Positions 1 through 11,500 of a stretch of 64,000 nt of DNA are shown one piece after another. Origin of the DNA: Symsagittifera roscoffensis (Eukaryota; Xenacoelomorpha; Acoela; Convolutidae). The DNA is taken from positions 5,740,411-5,804,410 of the forward strand of contig NC_087064.1 of assembly GCF_963678635.1 (NCBI RefSeq). The letters are read 5' to 3'. The position numbers and the translations under genes are program-made. The first letter of the stretch is position 1, and each line of letters begins with the position of its first letter. Below the pieces are notes generated by a model. The model was not told the origin of the DNA and ran no database searches. It saw nothing but the letters and a program-made list of their open reading frames with translations.

Positions 1-289
1 TTATTCCCAATTTTTCCGTAAAAGATGTCCTCTTTACTTGAGAGTCTTCTTTCACCGTTTCTTCGGTGTTGCCTATTGCATCTTCAGCGTCGTCTATCGG
101 TGAGAACTCTATGGGTTTCTGGTTCGGTTCCTCTGCATTGGGCATTGGAGTTGACTCTGTCGCCATCTTCCTTGTTTCATCCACACTTTGATCGGGTGTC
201 TCTAGATCAATCTCGATGGTGGGTTCTACTCGCTCCCCTTCCATGCCCTCTTTCTCCCTGTTCTCCGCTGTACTCCTTGTGCTGACCAT
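1..289 (-). CDS. Partial Gag-like ORF (probable Ty3/gypsy retrotransposon), runs off window start
   Basis: On the minus strand an ATG at 289-287 opens a frame with no stop for 96 codons up to the window edge. The product begins MVSTRS and is very acidic and hydrophilic (many Glu, Asp, Thr). A start of the type MVTTRS/MVSTRS is common in Gag polyproteins of Ty3/gypsy (Metaviridae) elements, and the long pyrimidine-rich, repeat-bearing leader upstream (higher coordinates) would suit such an element. No zinc knuckle or pol domain lies inside the window, so the family call is inference. It could instead be the first coding exon of a host gene. Confidence 0.4.
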   Translation of the reverse strand, partial: MVSTRSTAENREKEGMEGERVEPTIEIDLETPDQSVDETRKMATESTPMPNAEEPNQKPIEFSPIDDAEDAIGNTEETVKEDSQVKRTSFTEKLGI

Positions 290-699
290 GTTAACTGAAA
301 AGTTCGTCTTCGTTATCTTTGGGCCCGTTGATGTCGTTCCGCGCAGCGATGAATTATATTTCGTGTTTGATCCACTTGACCTTTTTTCGAGCACCGGTAC
401 CCTACTCCGCCTCATTATTTCTATTTACAACTGCTCCTATTTACAATTTTATTATATACACGATTCTATTCTAAGGGTAAAAAAAATATATTTTTTTTTT
501 TTGTAACAAATTCTGTACAACGTGTTAAAAACCTTATCCAATTCTCTTTCTAAAACCTCCGAAAAACTTTCCTTAATTTGGTCTTAACCGTACCTATTTC
601 GATTTGTCTTATTCTGTCTTAAGACACACTTGTTGTGATTCTACTTCAATTTTTATACCGTCCCAAGACTATTCGTCACTATCACAGTACTCTCCGCTA

Positions 700-1425
700 G
701 TGTCCTAAGACCCTTGTACCAAGACTACTGTCCCAAGACTAGTGTCCCAAGGCTACTGTCCCAAGACTACTGTCCCAAGACTAGTGTCCCAAGGGTAGTG
801 TCCCAAGACCAGTGTCCCAAGGCTAGTGTCCCAAGACTAGTGTCCCAAGGCTAGTGTCCCAAGACTACTGTCCCAAGACTAGTGTCCCAAGGGTAGTGTC
901 CCAAGACCAGTGTCCCAAGGCTGGTGTCCCAAGACTACTGTCCCAAGGCTAGTGTCCCAAGACTACTGTCCCAAGACCAGTGTCCCAAGACCAGTGTCCC
1001 AAGGCTAGTGTCCCAAGACTAGTGTCCCAAGACCCTTGTCCCAAGACCACTGTCCCAAGACCACTGTCCCAAGACCCTGTCCCAAGACCACTGTCCCAAG
1101 ACCCTGTCCCAAGACCACTGTCCCAAGACCCCTGTCCCAAGACCCTGTCCCAAGACCACTGTCCCAAGACCCTGTCCCAAGACCCTGTCCCAAGACCCTT
1201 GTCCCAAGACCACTGTCCCAAGACCCCGTCCCAAGACCACTGTCCCAAGACCCTGTCCCAAGACCACTGTCCCATGACCACTGTCCCAAGACCACTGTCC
1301 CAAGACCCTGTCCCAAGACCACTGTCCCAAGACCCTGTCCCAAGACCACTGTCCCAAGACCCTGTCCCAAGACCATTGTCCCAAGACTGCTCTGTCCCAA
1401 GACTTCTTCGGTACTGTCCCAAGAC
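700..1425. repeat. Minisatellite, 13/14-bp unit around GTCCCAAGACYA
   Basis: More than 45 consecutive units of a GTCCCAAG-based motif. The left part (700-1030) uses 14-bp units of the type GTCCCAAGACTAGT, with ACTACT and GGCTAGT variants. The right part (1030-1400) mixes 14-mers GTCCCAAGACCACT with 13-mers GTCCCAAGACCCT. Degenerate units extend left to about 660. Because 13- and 14-mers alternate and the unit has no stop codon, long open frames appear on both strands; these are low-complexity artefacts, not genes. Confidence 0.95.
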
Positions 1426-2247
1426 TCGTCACGGAGTGTCTTCCTCGTTGTAGGGTCTTCTTGAATCACCGTACCTTGTACCACCACTCAAGCTCTAGTA
1501 AAATTTTCCCAAAAACCCTCTCTTAAAAGCCAAATGCTGACCCCCCTCTTCTTTTTGGTTGTTTCTATTTCAATGTAGGTGCGCAGGTATCTTGTGATCA
1601 CCTGTTCGTATAAAACCAAACACAAATCCTCACTAAAATGCAACAAAAATCTAAGTAAGAAAAATAATAAAAACAGAAAAATGAGTCCACCTGAAATTCA
1701 AAGGTGACCAATGTCTACCTTTCGTCTAAAAAAAATGTCTGGTACCTAATTGCCACGCGTTTTCCTTCCCCCCTGCTAGCGATCTTATGGGGTATTACAA
1801 AAACTGTCTATGTCCCTTCCCCCCTACCAATCCGACCAGGGTACCTTCCTTAACTCGAGTTCAAATTTCGATCTCCACCTAATATTACCAACGCGTGTTA
1901 ATTTCTAATGTAACTAAGTCAACGATGTCGACTAATTAGTTACTCTAATTTCCCCCTTTTTACAATTTACAACCGCCAACCTCTAACTTAACCAGCCCCC
2001 CTTCTAACCTCCTCCCTTTTTAGCCCCCCTTCTTAAGCCTAAAATTACCTTAAGCGCCGGGTGCTAAACCTCTCAAGAGAAAACCGTAGACCTGTCTCCA
2101 GGCCTGCTCAAGTAAAAACGTTCCTCAAAACCGGGGGGTGTCGCTTATCCTATTTTACGCTTATCTCCTATAATGTAATGTGGATTTTAACGATACCCGT
2201 TCTGCCCAACTTGAGAACTCGAGAGTTGCCAAATCCTTCTTGGCTTC

Positions 2248-2446
2248 TTTCCCACTCGACTGGTCACCTGTTCCAGTCCAGTCTCCTATTGGTTCAGCTC
2301 AAGTTTCCCTGAACCACTTTCCCACTCGGCTGGTCACCTCTTCCAGTCAAGTCTCCTATCGGTTCAGCTCAAGTGTCCCTGAACCACTTTCCCACTCGGC
2401 TGGTCACCTCTTCCAGTGAAGTCTCCTATTGGTCCAGCTAAGTTCC
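2248..2446. repeat. 70-bp tandem repeat, about 2.8 copies
   Basis: Units start with TTTCCCACTCGRCTGGTCAC at 2248, 2318 and 2388, an exact 70-bp period. Copies differ at a few positions (for example CTGTTCCAG versus CTCTTCCAG). The third copy is incomplete and ends near AGCTAAGTTCC. No coding role is apparent. Confidence 0.9.
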
Positions 2447-4107
2447 AAACTATCTGAAAACCCTTGACAACGCCCCACACTCGGGCACTTTATTACGGTT
2501 ACTGGGTTAAATTGCAAGGTTGATCGAAACGATCGAACTTATAAAACAGTATGGGTATACTATTTAATTAATATAAAGGTTTGATCCAACTGATCTGGTG
2601 TCAAAGTCACTGTCTTTTTTCGTTTTATGGTTTTTGTTCCTTTTTCTATTCTTTTTTGGTTTTTGTTTTGCTTTTTGTCTTTTTGCTCGTGTTTTTGTCC
2701 CCCTAGTTGCCCCCTTTTACTCGGTTAGCTAAGCCTCGTTCGGAGAGCGTACCAGGAAATTTTCTCGAGTTTTCTTAAAAAGCTATCACGGTACAATCGG
2801 AAGGTTTGCACGTTCCTGTCGAACCGTACCGCCGGTACTCTAGAATGGGCTTTCAGCCCGAAGCTGTCTCAAGTGGGTTCGACTCCGTAGTCTTGATGTC
2901 GTAAACACCCAGGAGCGCCATAAAAACACTATGTAACATTCGTCTACTGCAGTCACACATGAGGCTTAAGAAAAATAGGCCCTATAACCACTGGCTCAAG
3001 GGTCAGGGACACCATCTCTTGTGTTTTTCTACCTCAAGAACGGTCGGAGCCAGTTCGGTTCGCTTGTGACATGAGACTACGACCCGTTACAGCTTAAAGG
3101 CTACTACTAAAATATCCCCCCACTCTAGAATTAGAAACGTCCCCATACTTAGGTCTCTAGATACCCAAAATACATGAACGCCGTTAAAAACCGGGTTGGA
3201 ACAATCCGTTAAGTTACTTTTTATTAGACAGTGGAACTTTGATCCATTTCAGATGGATCAACCTAAAACTCGCCTTACCTCAACATAACAATCATAAAAC
3301 ACACTCTAGGAATTTAAATTTGTACTCACATAGTAGCACGCTCAAGAAGTGGGAAATAATCCAGTCGGTAACTAACTCAAGAATTAAATAACGTGACTAA
3401 ATGAGTCTAATGTTTTATAGTTTTAACAATGAGAACGAGTTTATACTCTAGACAATAGTTTTCTTGTGAACCATTAGGACACTCAAGCTGTCCACCTTTC
3501 CACCGAAGGTTCACTCTAGTCCAGTTCCGAATAATACTCCAGTCGTTATAATCCAATTCGAGGGAATGCTCTCGTCTCTGTCACAGATGGGACAGCTCTA
3601 CTCTCGATTATTATAGTGATGGAAATTGCGAATAGCAATTTCCCACTGCTTTTTCTTGCGACTTTCCCGCGTTTTCGACTCAATTGTTCTGAAATTGTTC
3701 TGATCTCTTTTTCTGATTTTCAGTTCTCGCGAGAAAATCGTGCATGACAGGTTCCATTCGAAATTTTGAAAAATTAAATTTCACTCCAAAATCAAGTGTT
3801 TTTTGCTTCTCTCAAGGTCAAACTTCCAAATATGACCGACTGGCACAGAAAGCAGAAAAAGTCCCGAATCTGATCAATACGCTCAGAAGTTATACCTGGC
3901 GAATTAAGGCGATTATTTATTGCCAAAGACAAAACGCGAAACATATTTTTACGGAATTAAGAACATTGAATACTCTAGTAATACCAACCGGAAAGAAATT
4001 AATTTCAAGTCGCAAACAGAAAGAGTGGTGGTACCTAGGTGAGGTCTGTAGAAATGACTGACCGTACTAGGAGAAATGTAAACAAATGACTGAGCAAATT
4101 TGAATCA

Positions 4108-4692
4108 GAGAAAGATCTGGGAGTTATCGTTGATTCAAGATTACAGTACCGTGAGCACATCGCCAAAAAGACGAAAGTGGATAATATAGTCGCGATAATC
4201 AGGAAAAGTTTCGTGAACCTGACCTCTGAAATTCTAACGACCCTGTACAAAGCGTTAGTAAGAACACATCTGGAGTATGCAAATCAGGCATGGAATCCAT
4301 ACCTTAAGAAAGACAAAATTACGATTTAAAATGTTCAGCGACGCGTAACGAAACTTATTCCAGGTATACGCAAATACAGCTACTCGAAACGACTTCAGAT
4401 TTTGAAACTACCAACACTCGAGTATAGACGCAAACGCGGTAGAATGAATGAAGTCTTCAAAATTCTGAACAGTCTATACGATACAGCAGCGACTGAAGGA
4501 TTTTTTACAATCAACGAAAGAGACACAAGAAGAAACCCTTTCAAGTTTGTGACCAAGAAGACCAGAACTACTGCTAGACAAAATTTCTTTACAGTTGCAG
4601 CCATCAACGACTGGAACTCGTTACCCGAAACAGTAATATCAAGCGAGAGTACACGTTTTCAAATCAAGACTAGACAAACTATGGGCTTCTGA
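4108..4692 (+). pseudogene. CR1/Jockey-like LINE reverse transcriptase, C-terminal fragment
   Basis: The frame from 4108 reads KDLGVIVDSRLQYREHI, then YKALVRTHLEYANQAWNPYL, NVQRRVTKLIPGI, LPTLEYRRKRGRMNEVFKIL and a closing INDWNSLPE. These are the thumb and C-terminal signatures of CR1/Jockey-type non-LTR retrotransposon RTs. One in-frame TAA at 4327-4329 breaks the frame; the terminal TGA is at 4690-4692. The palm domain with YADD is not upstream, so the copy is 5'-truncated and dead. It is oriented like the CNNM gene whose start lies 577 bp downstream. An ORF at 3744-4061 just upstream is not recognisable. Confidence 0.85.
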
Positions 4693-5268
4693 AATATATG
4701 ACGCATCGATTATGGAATGACGAATTGGACGTCCAAGAAAGAGCTGGTCGACAGGCCTGGGAGGCCTACAGATCAGAAGTTAACCTGTGAACCTGTGAAA
4801 ACCCGAGACATATACTCTGATGATGCTAGCACATGGCTCAAAAACAAGTGAATACCTAAACTAAATTACTATATATAAATTACTATAATCATTGTTGATT
4901 TATTCCCTAACAGGGTAATTGAATTTCTTTTGTTGTTGTTGTTGTTGATAGATCTACTTTTTCGACATTCGAAACTTTTCAGTTTGTTTCAACTTACCGT
5001 TTTTTCTTGTAAATATTGCCAGTGGGTGGAGGTCCTCTTCGTCTCTGTTGAATTTATGCGTTTTTACAGTTTCATATGCTTTTGATAATCGTTTTCTTTT
5101 GAGTTGATGTTTTATTGAAGATTTTTTTGCCCAATAGTTTCACATTAGTTGCTCAGTTTTCTGTATTCTTTACTCTTGTTCAATTTGAGCCAACATTTTC
5201 AGTTCAGAGTCATGCTTTTAGCAATTATGGGCGTGCTCAATTAGTTAAGTGCCTTTTATAAAATATAA
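4693..5268 (+). promoter_or_regulatory. Upstream region of the CNNM gene
   Basis: AT-rich non-coding DNA between the LINE remnant and the CNNM start, including a short GTT microsatellite at about 4931-4951. A TATA-like run TATAAAATATAA lies directly against the ATG (5257-5268), which is too close for a normal core promoter, so it may be fortuitous or the transcript may start further upstream. No other motif could be supported. Confidence 0.3.
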
Positions 5269-5510
5269 ATGCTCGTAACTAATTGGCTTGTACTTGTTGC
5301 TACGTTTGGTACTTGCCGCTGCCTTGCTGATAATGTATCAACGGTGTTTGGTGTGCGACCGGCAGATGAATCGGTGTATATCGATGAAAGCGGGTCTCTC
5401 GCCTGCGTCACTGCCACGAAAATCAAAATGGTCGTTTTTGGAGTCAATTTTGACAATGATACAAGGGTAGCATTCAGCCAGACGAAGAATGCAGATGGAT
5501 CATGCACAAG
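5269..5510 (+). CDS. cnnm: cnnm exon 1: signal peptide and start of extracellular domain
   Basis: Encodes residues 1-81. A hydrophobic N-terminus ([16 protein letters not shown]) is a good signal peptide. The exon ends in AAG|GTAGGT inside an Arg codon (phase 2), and the joined codon AG|G restores the frame into exon 2. Confidence 0.85.
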
Positions 5511-8500
5511 GTAGGTATTTGAACAAGTGCTTATGCTATTTGAGGTTTCTATTATTAGTTAGAATGTTTCTGCTTTTATGTAATTCTGTGAATTTTTTTT
5601 ATTTTGTAGTTTACCCACAGAAGCTGTTCGGTTCCAATTTCTCCGTCATTTTCAATTGTTGCAGTTTCTGATTTTTTAGGAAACGGGATAGTCTTCCCAA
5701 GAAATCAAAGGCTAGTATTACTGAAATAAGCTTTGAAATTGAAGAGTACTTTGAAAACCCTGGTGATTGGTTTCTATGCATCGAGAAGATGGAAGCTACG
5801 ACTTTTAAACTATGGCCCATTGATTCAAAATACGTGGGACTTAAAGTGACGTTTGACGGTAAGCCTGGGTGGATGCTTGGCTTACAAATAGCCAGTGTTG
5901 CCATTCTTCTGGTTTTGTCCGGGTTATTCAGTGGACTTAATCTGGGTCTGATGGCTCTGAACCCAGACGAGCTCCAAGTGGTGAAAAATGTCGGAAGTGA
6001 AGTCGAGAAAAAGTATGCATCACAGATTTTACCTATAAGGAAACACGGAAATTTTCTTCTGTGTACTCTGCTTCTTGGAAATGTTGTCGTTAATACGACA
6101 GCGACAATACTGCTGGATAATTTGACAGGAAGTGGCTTCGCAGCCGTTTTCGGGTCAGCTGCAGGCATTGTGGTGTTTGGAGAAATAGTTCCTCAATCTG
6201 TGTGCACGAGACATGGATTGGCGGTGGGCGCTAAGACTATTTGGCTTACCAAGACCTTCATGATTCTGACTGCGGTTATTTCTTGGCCTCTAAGCAAAGT
6301 TAGTTCCATTTGCGATTTGACCCTAGCCTGAAAAATAAAAATGAAAATGTTTTTTTTTAAACAACATACTAAATCTCTCTTGAAGATCAGCGAGCGATGT
6401 TTTGTTGAAATTTAAAGAATCATCGGAAGTTTTAAAATGGAAGTTGTTTTTAGAATTTTAGAATCTGTGAAGTTTAAATGCGGAGAACTACGAAGGAACC
6501 AGCAACAATAATTGATTTTTTTGGGTTCCAAATGGTCTTACATGGATTTCTGATCTTTTACTTTTACGTCATATTTTTTTTATTTCAGCTTCTAGATTGT
6601 CTCTTCGGAGAGGAAATCGGTCAGCGGAACAACAGAGACAAGTTCATAGAGATGGCCAAACTCAGTCAACAGAAGGGAGACGAACACTTTGACCCGAACA
6701 CTGTGGCCATAATAGACGGTGCCTTCCAGCTGAAGGAAAAAGTAGTGCGTGATGTCATGACGCCAATCGAGAAAGTGTTCATGATTGATTTCAACGAGAA
6801 ATTAACTTTTGAACTGCGCTCTAAGATTTCAGAAAATGGGTATACTAGAATACCTGTGTACAAGAAAGAGGGTGACACAAGGAATATCGTGGGGATTTTG
6901 TTTGTGAAGGACTTGATCTTCATTGACCCTGCGGACAATATGCCGATCAAGGCCATCTGCGATCACTTCAACCATCAGCTCATGTTCACATATGAGGAAA
7001 TCACACTGGACCAAATGCTAGCCGAATTCAAAACAGGTATGTACTAATTTTTCAATCATTCAAAGGCATAGTCGAGAAGTTAAGAAAGAAAATTAGATAC
7101 AAGTTGAGTAAATATAGCTTTTATGCAAGAGGTATAAATAGTCCTGTATAGACGACGAGAAATAAATAGAATCCTGTATTTGCTGAAAAAGCAGAGGTAA
7201 AATGATTTTTCGCGAAATATTTTCACTGGATGTTTGAGGACTCTTCCTTCCTTCCTTCATTGATCGAATGGATTTGTTGAGCTCTTGCGAAGCTATGAAT
7301 TAATATTTTCTGCGAAAGTTGTTACTACCAACTACGATTATTTTAAGAAATGCTAAATGCCTATTTCATGCTTTTATTTAGACGAGATCAATCCCCACTG
7401 GTTATCATGTTGAGATTATTGTTGCATTTAGGGTCTTCTCACATGGCCATAGTTCAGAAGCCAGTGAGCGTCGCGGGTATGGATCCGTACTACGAGATCA
7501 CAGGAGTGGTCACTTTGGAAGACGTGTTCGAAGAGATGATAGGATCCGAGATCATAGACGAGACCGACAAATTCGTGGACAACACGGGACGTCACAGAGC
7601 GAACAGGCATCGAAAAATGGACTTCAAGGTGTTCATTAACCAGCCGACTTCAACAATGTTCCCTCCGCAGCTTAAACTAGCCTGCTTCCAATACTTACAC
7701 TCTGGTTAGTTTCTATTTTCTGAAATTTATTGACTGTTAACGCAAAAAGTGAATTTCGACTTAATAGGTCGTGTTTTTTTCTAAACTCTTAGGTAAATTC
7801 ATTTTTTTTTTCATTTTGGCGGTCTTTTTTGTCTGCTTATGTTGAACGGCTCCTTAGTTGCGTTTTCATGGATTGCACTTTTTCTAATCTAAGTCACAAA
7901 TATTGGTGCCACTTTTTGGGCACCTTCACAGTTTTTTGATAGCACGTGCTTCGACATTCGAATAGTAATAAGTTAACACAGTTGATGCATTTTGAATTCA
8001 TCAAATGAACCGAAAAACTCTATTTGCTTCTAACAACATAGGTAAACTCTTAGGTAAATTCATTTTTTTTTCATTTTGGCGGTCTTTTTTGTCTGCTTAT
8101 GTTGAACGGCTCCTTAGTTGCGTTTTCATGGATTGCACTTTTTTATGCTGTAGGCAATTTTCATTGTAATTACCCTTGCGATAAGCAAGGGTATTGCAAC
8201 GGTGTACTAGATTTTTTTTCCGTAAACAACTTTGTTCACAGAATGGTCAATTGGTAAATTTTATAACAGCTTAGTTAATCGCATGGTTGGATTGTATGAA
8301 CTACAAATATGTACCTTGGGTGAACGTTAAAAGTTGTAAATTATTTTTTATCGGTGCCGAAATATTTCAGTAGATTTTTGGCACAGAGGTCGGTCGGCTT
8401 TGTTTCTGTCGGCTCATTTTCGTCATGTTTTTTTGTTTTCTTGTCGTTGTTTTTAAATGAAATGGTTGAACTCTAACGAGAAATTTTGAAAAGTCTAAAT

Positions 8501-11500
8501 ATCTGTCTTAGGCCTTCCTTAATAAAATTTACAAAATAAACATTAATTTTTTTTTTGAATTTTGTTTATTAACAAAAAATCATTTTTCGGCTTTTTAGTT
8601 TGTTTATTACACTAGCGTCAGCTTAGTGTCTTATTAACAAACTTATTTTTTTTCTAATCTAAGTCACAAATATTGGTGCAACTTTTTGGGCACCTTCACA
8701 GTTTTTTGATAGCACGTGCTTCGACATTCGAATAGTAATAAGTTAACACAGTTGATGCATTTTGAATTCATCAAATGAACCGAAAAACTCTATTTGCTTC
8801 TAACAACATAACAATAATAAAAACTCGACTGCAGAAATTTTCTAACTCAATTTATCTCGCAGTTTTTTGAAATGTATAATTTTTACATAATGCAGATTTA
8901 TGCTTTGCGATTTGTTACATGTAAAGTTGGTGTGGCTGCTTCAGTTTGTTATATTCCAAATCATTAATTGCAAAATCGTGTCTACTTTGTGTTTGGTGCC
9001 ACTTAAGCTGAATAGCATTGGCAATTAATTAGCACATGAAGCTGCTTTATTTGTGACTAGTGTTTATTGGTGGTTAAGCGTGCGTGGCTAAGTGGTTAGT
9101 GCGTGAGACTCAAAATCTCTTGATTGCTGTAGGCCGCAGATCGAATCATAGACCTAGCCGAATTTTGCCAATTCGAGGCTTATTTCTATTTTTCTTATTG
9201 CAATTTCTAGAGCTGCTTTTTGTCGTGTTCTCGATAGTGTTTGCGAAGCGAAGTTGCGGTAATTTTAGTAAGTTGCGGTAAATGTGGTAGGAAACATTTA
9301 CCGCTGAAGAAATATTTGTTCTTGTTATCTTTTTCAATGCCTGACCTATTCGAAATTTGTTGGTCCTAATTTAACCAACTCGATTTCTTAAAATTTTTTT
9401 TCTTCGTTTTTTTTTACTGATAGGTATCGGCTGAATTATATCGGCTTTTTTAATGTGTGTGTCTGTATTTTGATGGTGAGAGGGACTTGATAACTTTTGA
9501 TCTGTTTTTTTTTCGGTTTTTTCATCTTTCTAGTTTTTTTTCGGCTTGATAGGTTTCGGCCTCTATTATATCTGCTCAGTCGTCTCATATTTTTTCATTT
9601 GACGAGCGAATAAAGATTTTTTTAACCTATTAGTAAATTTTCTTGTGATTGATGCTTTTTTCACATTTTTTGTCTTTGCTTTTTTTGTTTTAAAATTAGA
9701 CTTTTTTTATATCGGTAGATTTCGAATTTCGACAATTTAGCTTTTTTGTCGTTTTTTCGGTTTTCTTGTTTTGTATCGCAAGTGGTGCGAAGCTCAGCGT
9801 CTCCTCTGTTTTGAAAGTGTTATAAAATTTTTACTGTAATTTGTAAGATGACTGAACCTGACTTTTTGTTATCCCTTTTTAAAAAAATTATTTCAAGTCT
9901 TAGTTGCCTCAATTTTTTCGTCGTACATTTTGTAGGATTAGTGACCTAATCTTAAGTCGTTTGAAGAGAAATTAGATTTGTAAGCTTTCGTATATTTCCA
10001 GACCAGAGGTGGGGCCTAGAATTTAAAACTCTTAGAACTTGGCAAGTTTTTCATGGCAACACGTTTGCATTCGTCTCAACGGGAATTTACTCAATTTGTT
10101 TTGGCTCAGCTGCCGCTCGATAAATAATTTTAGAACATTATTTTGCCGTAGGTTCTGTTTCTTGACGTGGTTTCTTCAAATAGAACATCATTCCAGACTA
10201 AGTTTTGAAGTTTTTGTAGCTGTTTTTTTTCGAATTTTTTCTATTCGGTAGCTTGAAACACCCTTTTGGTTCTTTCTTCGAATTTTTCTGTTCGGTAGTT
10301 GGAAACGTCTTTTAGGTACTAGCGACGCCTTTTTGGTCCTTTTGCGCGAATTTTGCGTTTTTACTTTGTGCATATGTGAGTATATCCAGGGCTAAGAATT
10401 TGGGTTACAGGAAAATAAATTGTGCTTTCATTTTTGTTCTGACAAAAGGTTTTTTCTTTTTTTTTCCAGCCAGTGTTGGCTAACTCAAGGAAAGCTCGCA
10501 GGTGGTCAATTGTGGTCTATATATTAAAACCTTTTCGGTCGTAATTCGGATTCTAAAAAATCGAAAAAAAAATCTGTTTTGATAAAAACTGGGCTAAATG
10601 TTCTCGGTTTGCAGATAACTTGGACGAAATTTGATGAAAGGCTGACCTACCAACTTATAATCTAGTAGGATTTTAACGCTATATATGTTTTAAGCTATAG
10701 TTATCGCTTTTATTAAGAGTAATGAACATAGTGAAGACTCTGATATAAGTCTTGCTGTTTTTTTTTGTTTTGCGTTTATCGCTTTTCAATAGCATTTCGT
10801 AGAAAAAACACCATCAGGAAATATAGACAACAGAAATTGAAAACTACATTTTAAATTTTTTGTGATATTTTTTTGAGTTTCTTTTTTTTTTAAATCAATT
10901 TGCTCGGAACAACATAGCAAACGGCTATCCTTTGTTGTAATTAAAAAACGGGAAATTGAGATGACAAAAATAAATAAAGGTATGAGAAATGTGGTGCAAT
11001 AAGTCTGAGTAGCAATGAACCGAAAACCCATGAATCAATAAACTTATGCGGCGTTCAATGTTCGGCCCAAGTCCTTTAAAGGTCAATGTGGGCCTTTTCA
11101 ATGTTAACGCGGCAATCAGCCTTCGGTTATATCGATTTCAGGCCGGGGTACGGCTGAGAACTTTTTCTGATTCCTGAATCATTTGCTTGAAGCACATAAG
11201 AAATTATGAGTGATGAATTTGAACTATTTTCTTATTTAATTTGGTTTTGTAGCGACTACGATTGAACAATCATTTTCAATATTGATGCAGAGCTTGGACC
11301 TTATGTCATTAATCTGTCTAGAAAATTGCCATAAATCTGCTGCTTTATGTTTGTTCAAATTTTAGTATTTTTTTCCAATATTTTCTTTGATGTTTTCAAT
11401 TTTTATATATTTTTCCTTTTCTTTGGAGATCTCAAATTTCTTATTTCATTTGATAAAACGTGCAGTGCTCTGTAACCCAATTGGGTTCGTTAAGTGTCCC

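Larger units (their letters stand above)
290..3700. other. Gene-poor leader or LTR-like region with tandem repeats
   Basis: No supportable coding frame was found here. The + strand is conspicuously pyrimidine-rich (minus strand G/A-rich), unlike the T-rich introns further right. It contains the 13/14-bp minisatellite and a 70-bp tandem repeat, listed separately. If the ORF at 1-289 is Gag, this stretch may be its untranslated leader and LTR, but I could not identify LTR boundaries, a primer binding site or a second LTR copy in the window. Confidence 0.4.

Noticed and set aside
710-1425. CRISPR array
   Set aside because: Units are contiguous without unique spacers and the genome is animal.
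949-1487. Long overlapping ORFs on both strands (137-160 codons)
   Set aside because: They are translations of the 13/14-bp minisatellite, open in several frames because the unit has no stop codon.
5611-6168. 185-codon ORF on the minus strand
   Set aside because: Antisense to cnnm exon 2, which is unambiguous from DUF21 motifs and splice phases.
9079-9165. tRNA-Leu gene
   Set aside because: Acceptor stem does not pair, B box is mutated, and the body is shared with a second copy; a SINE fits better.
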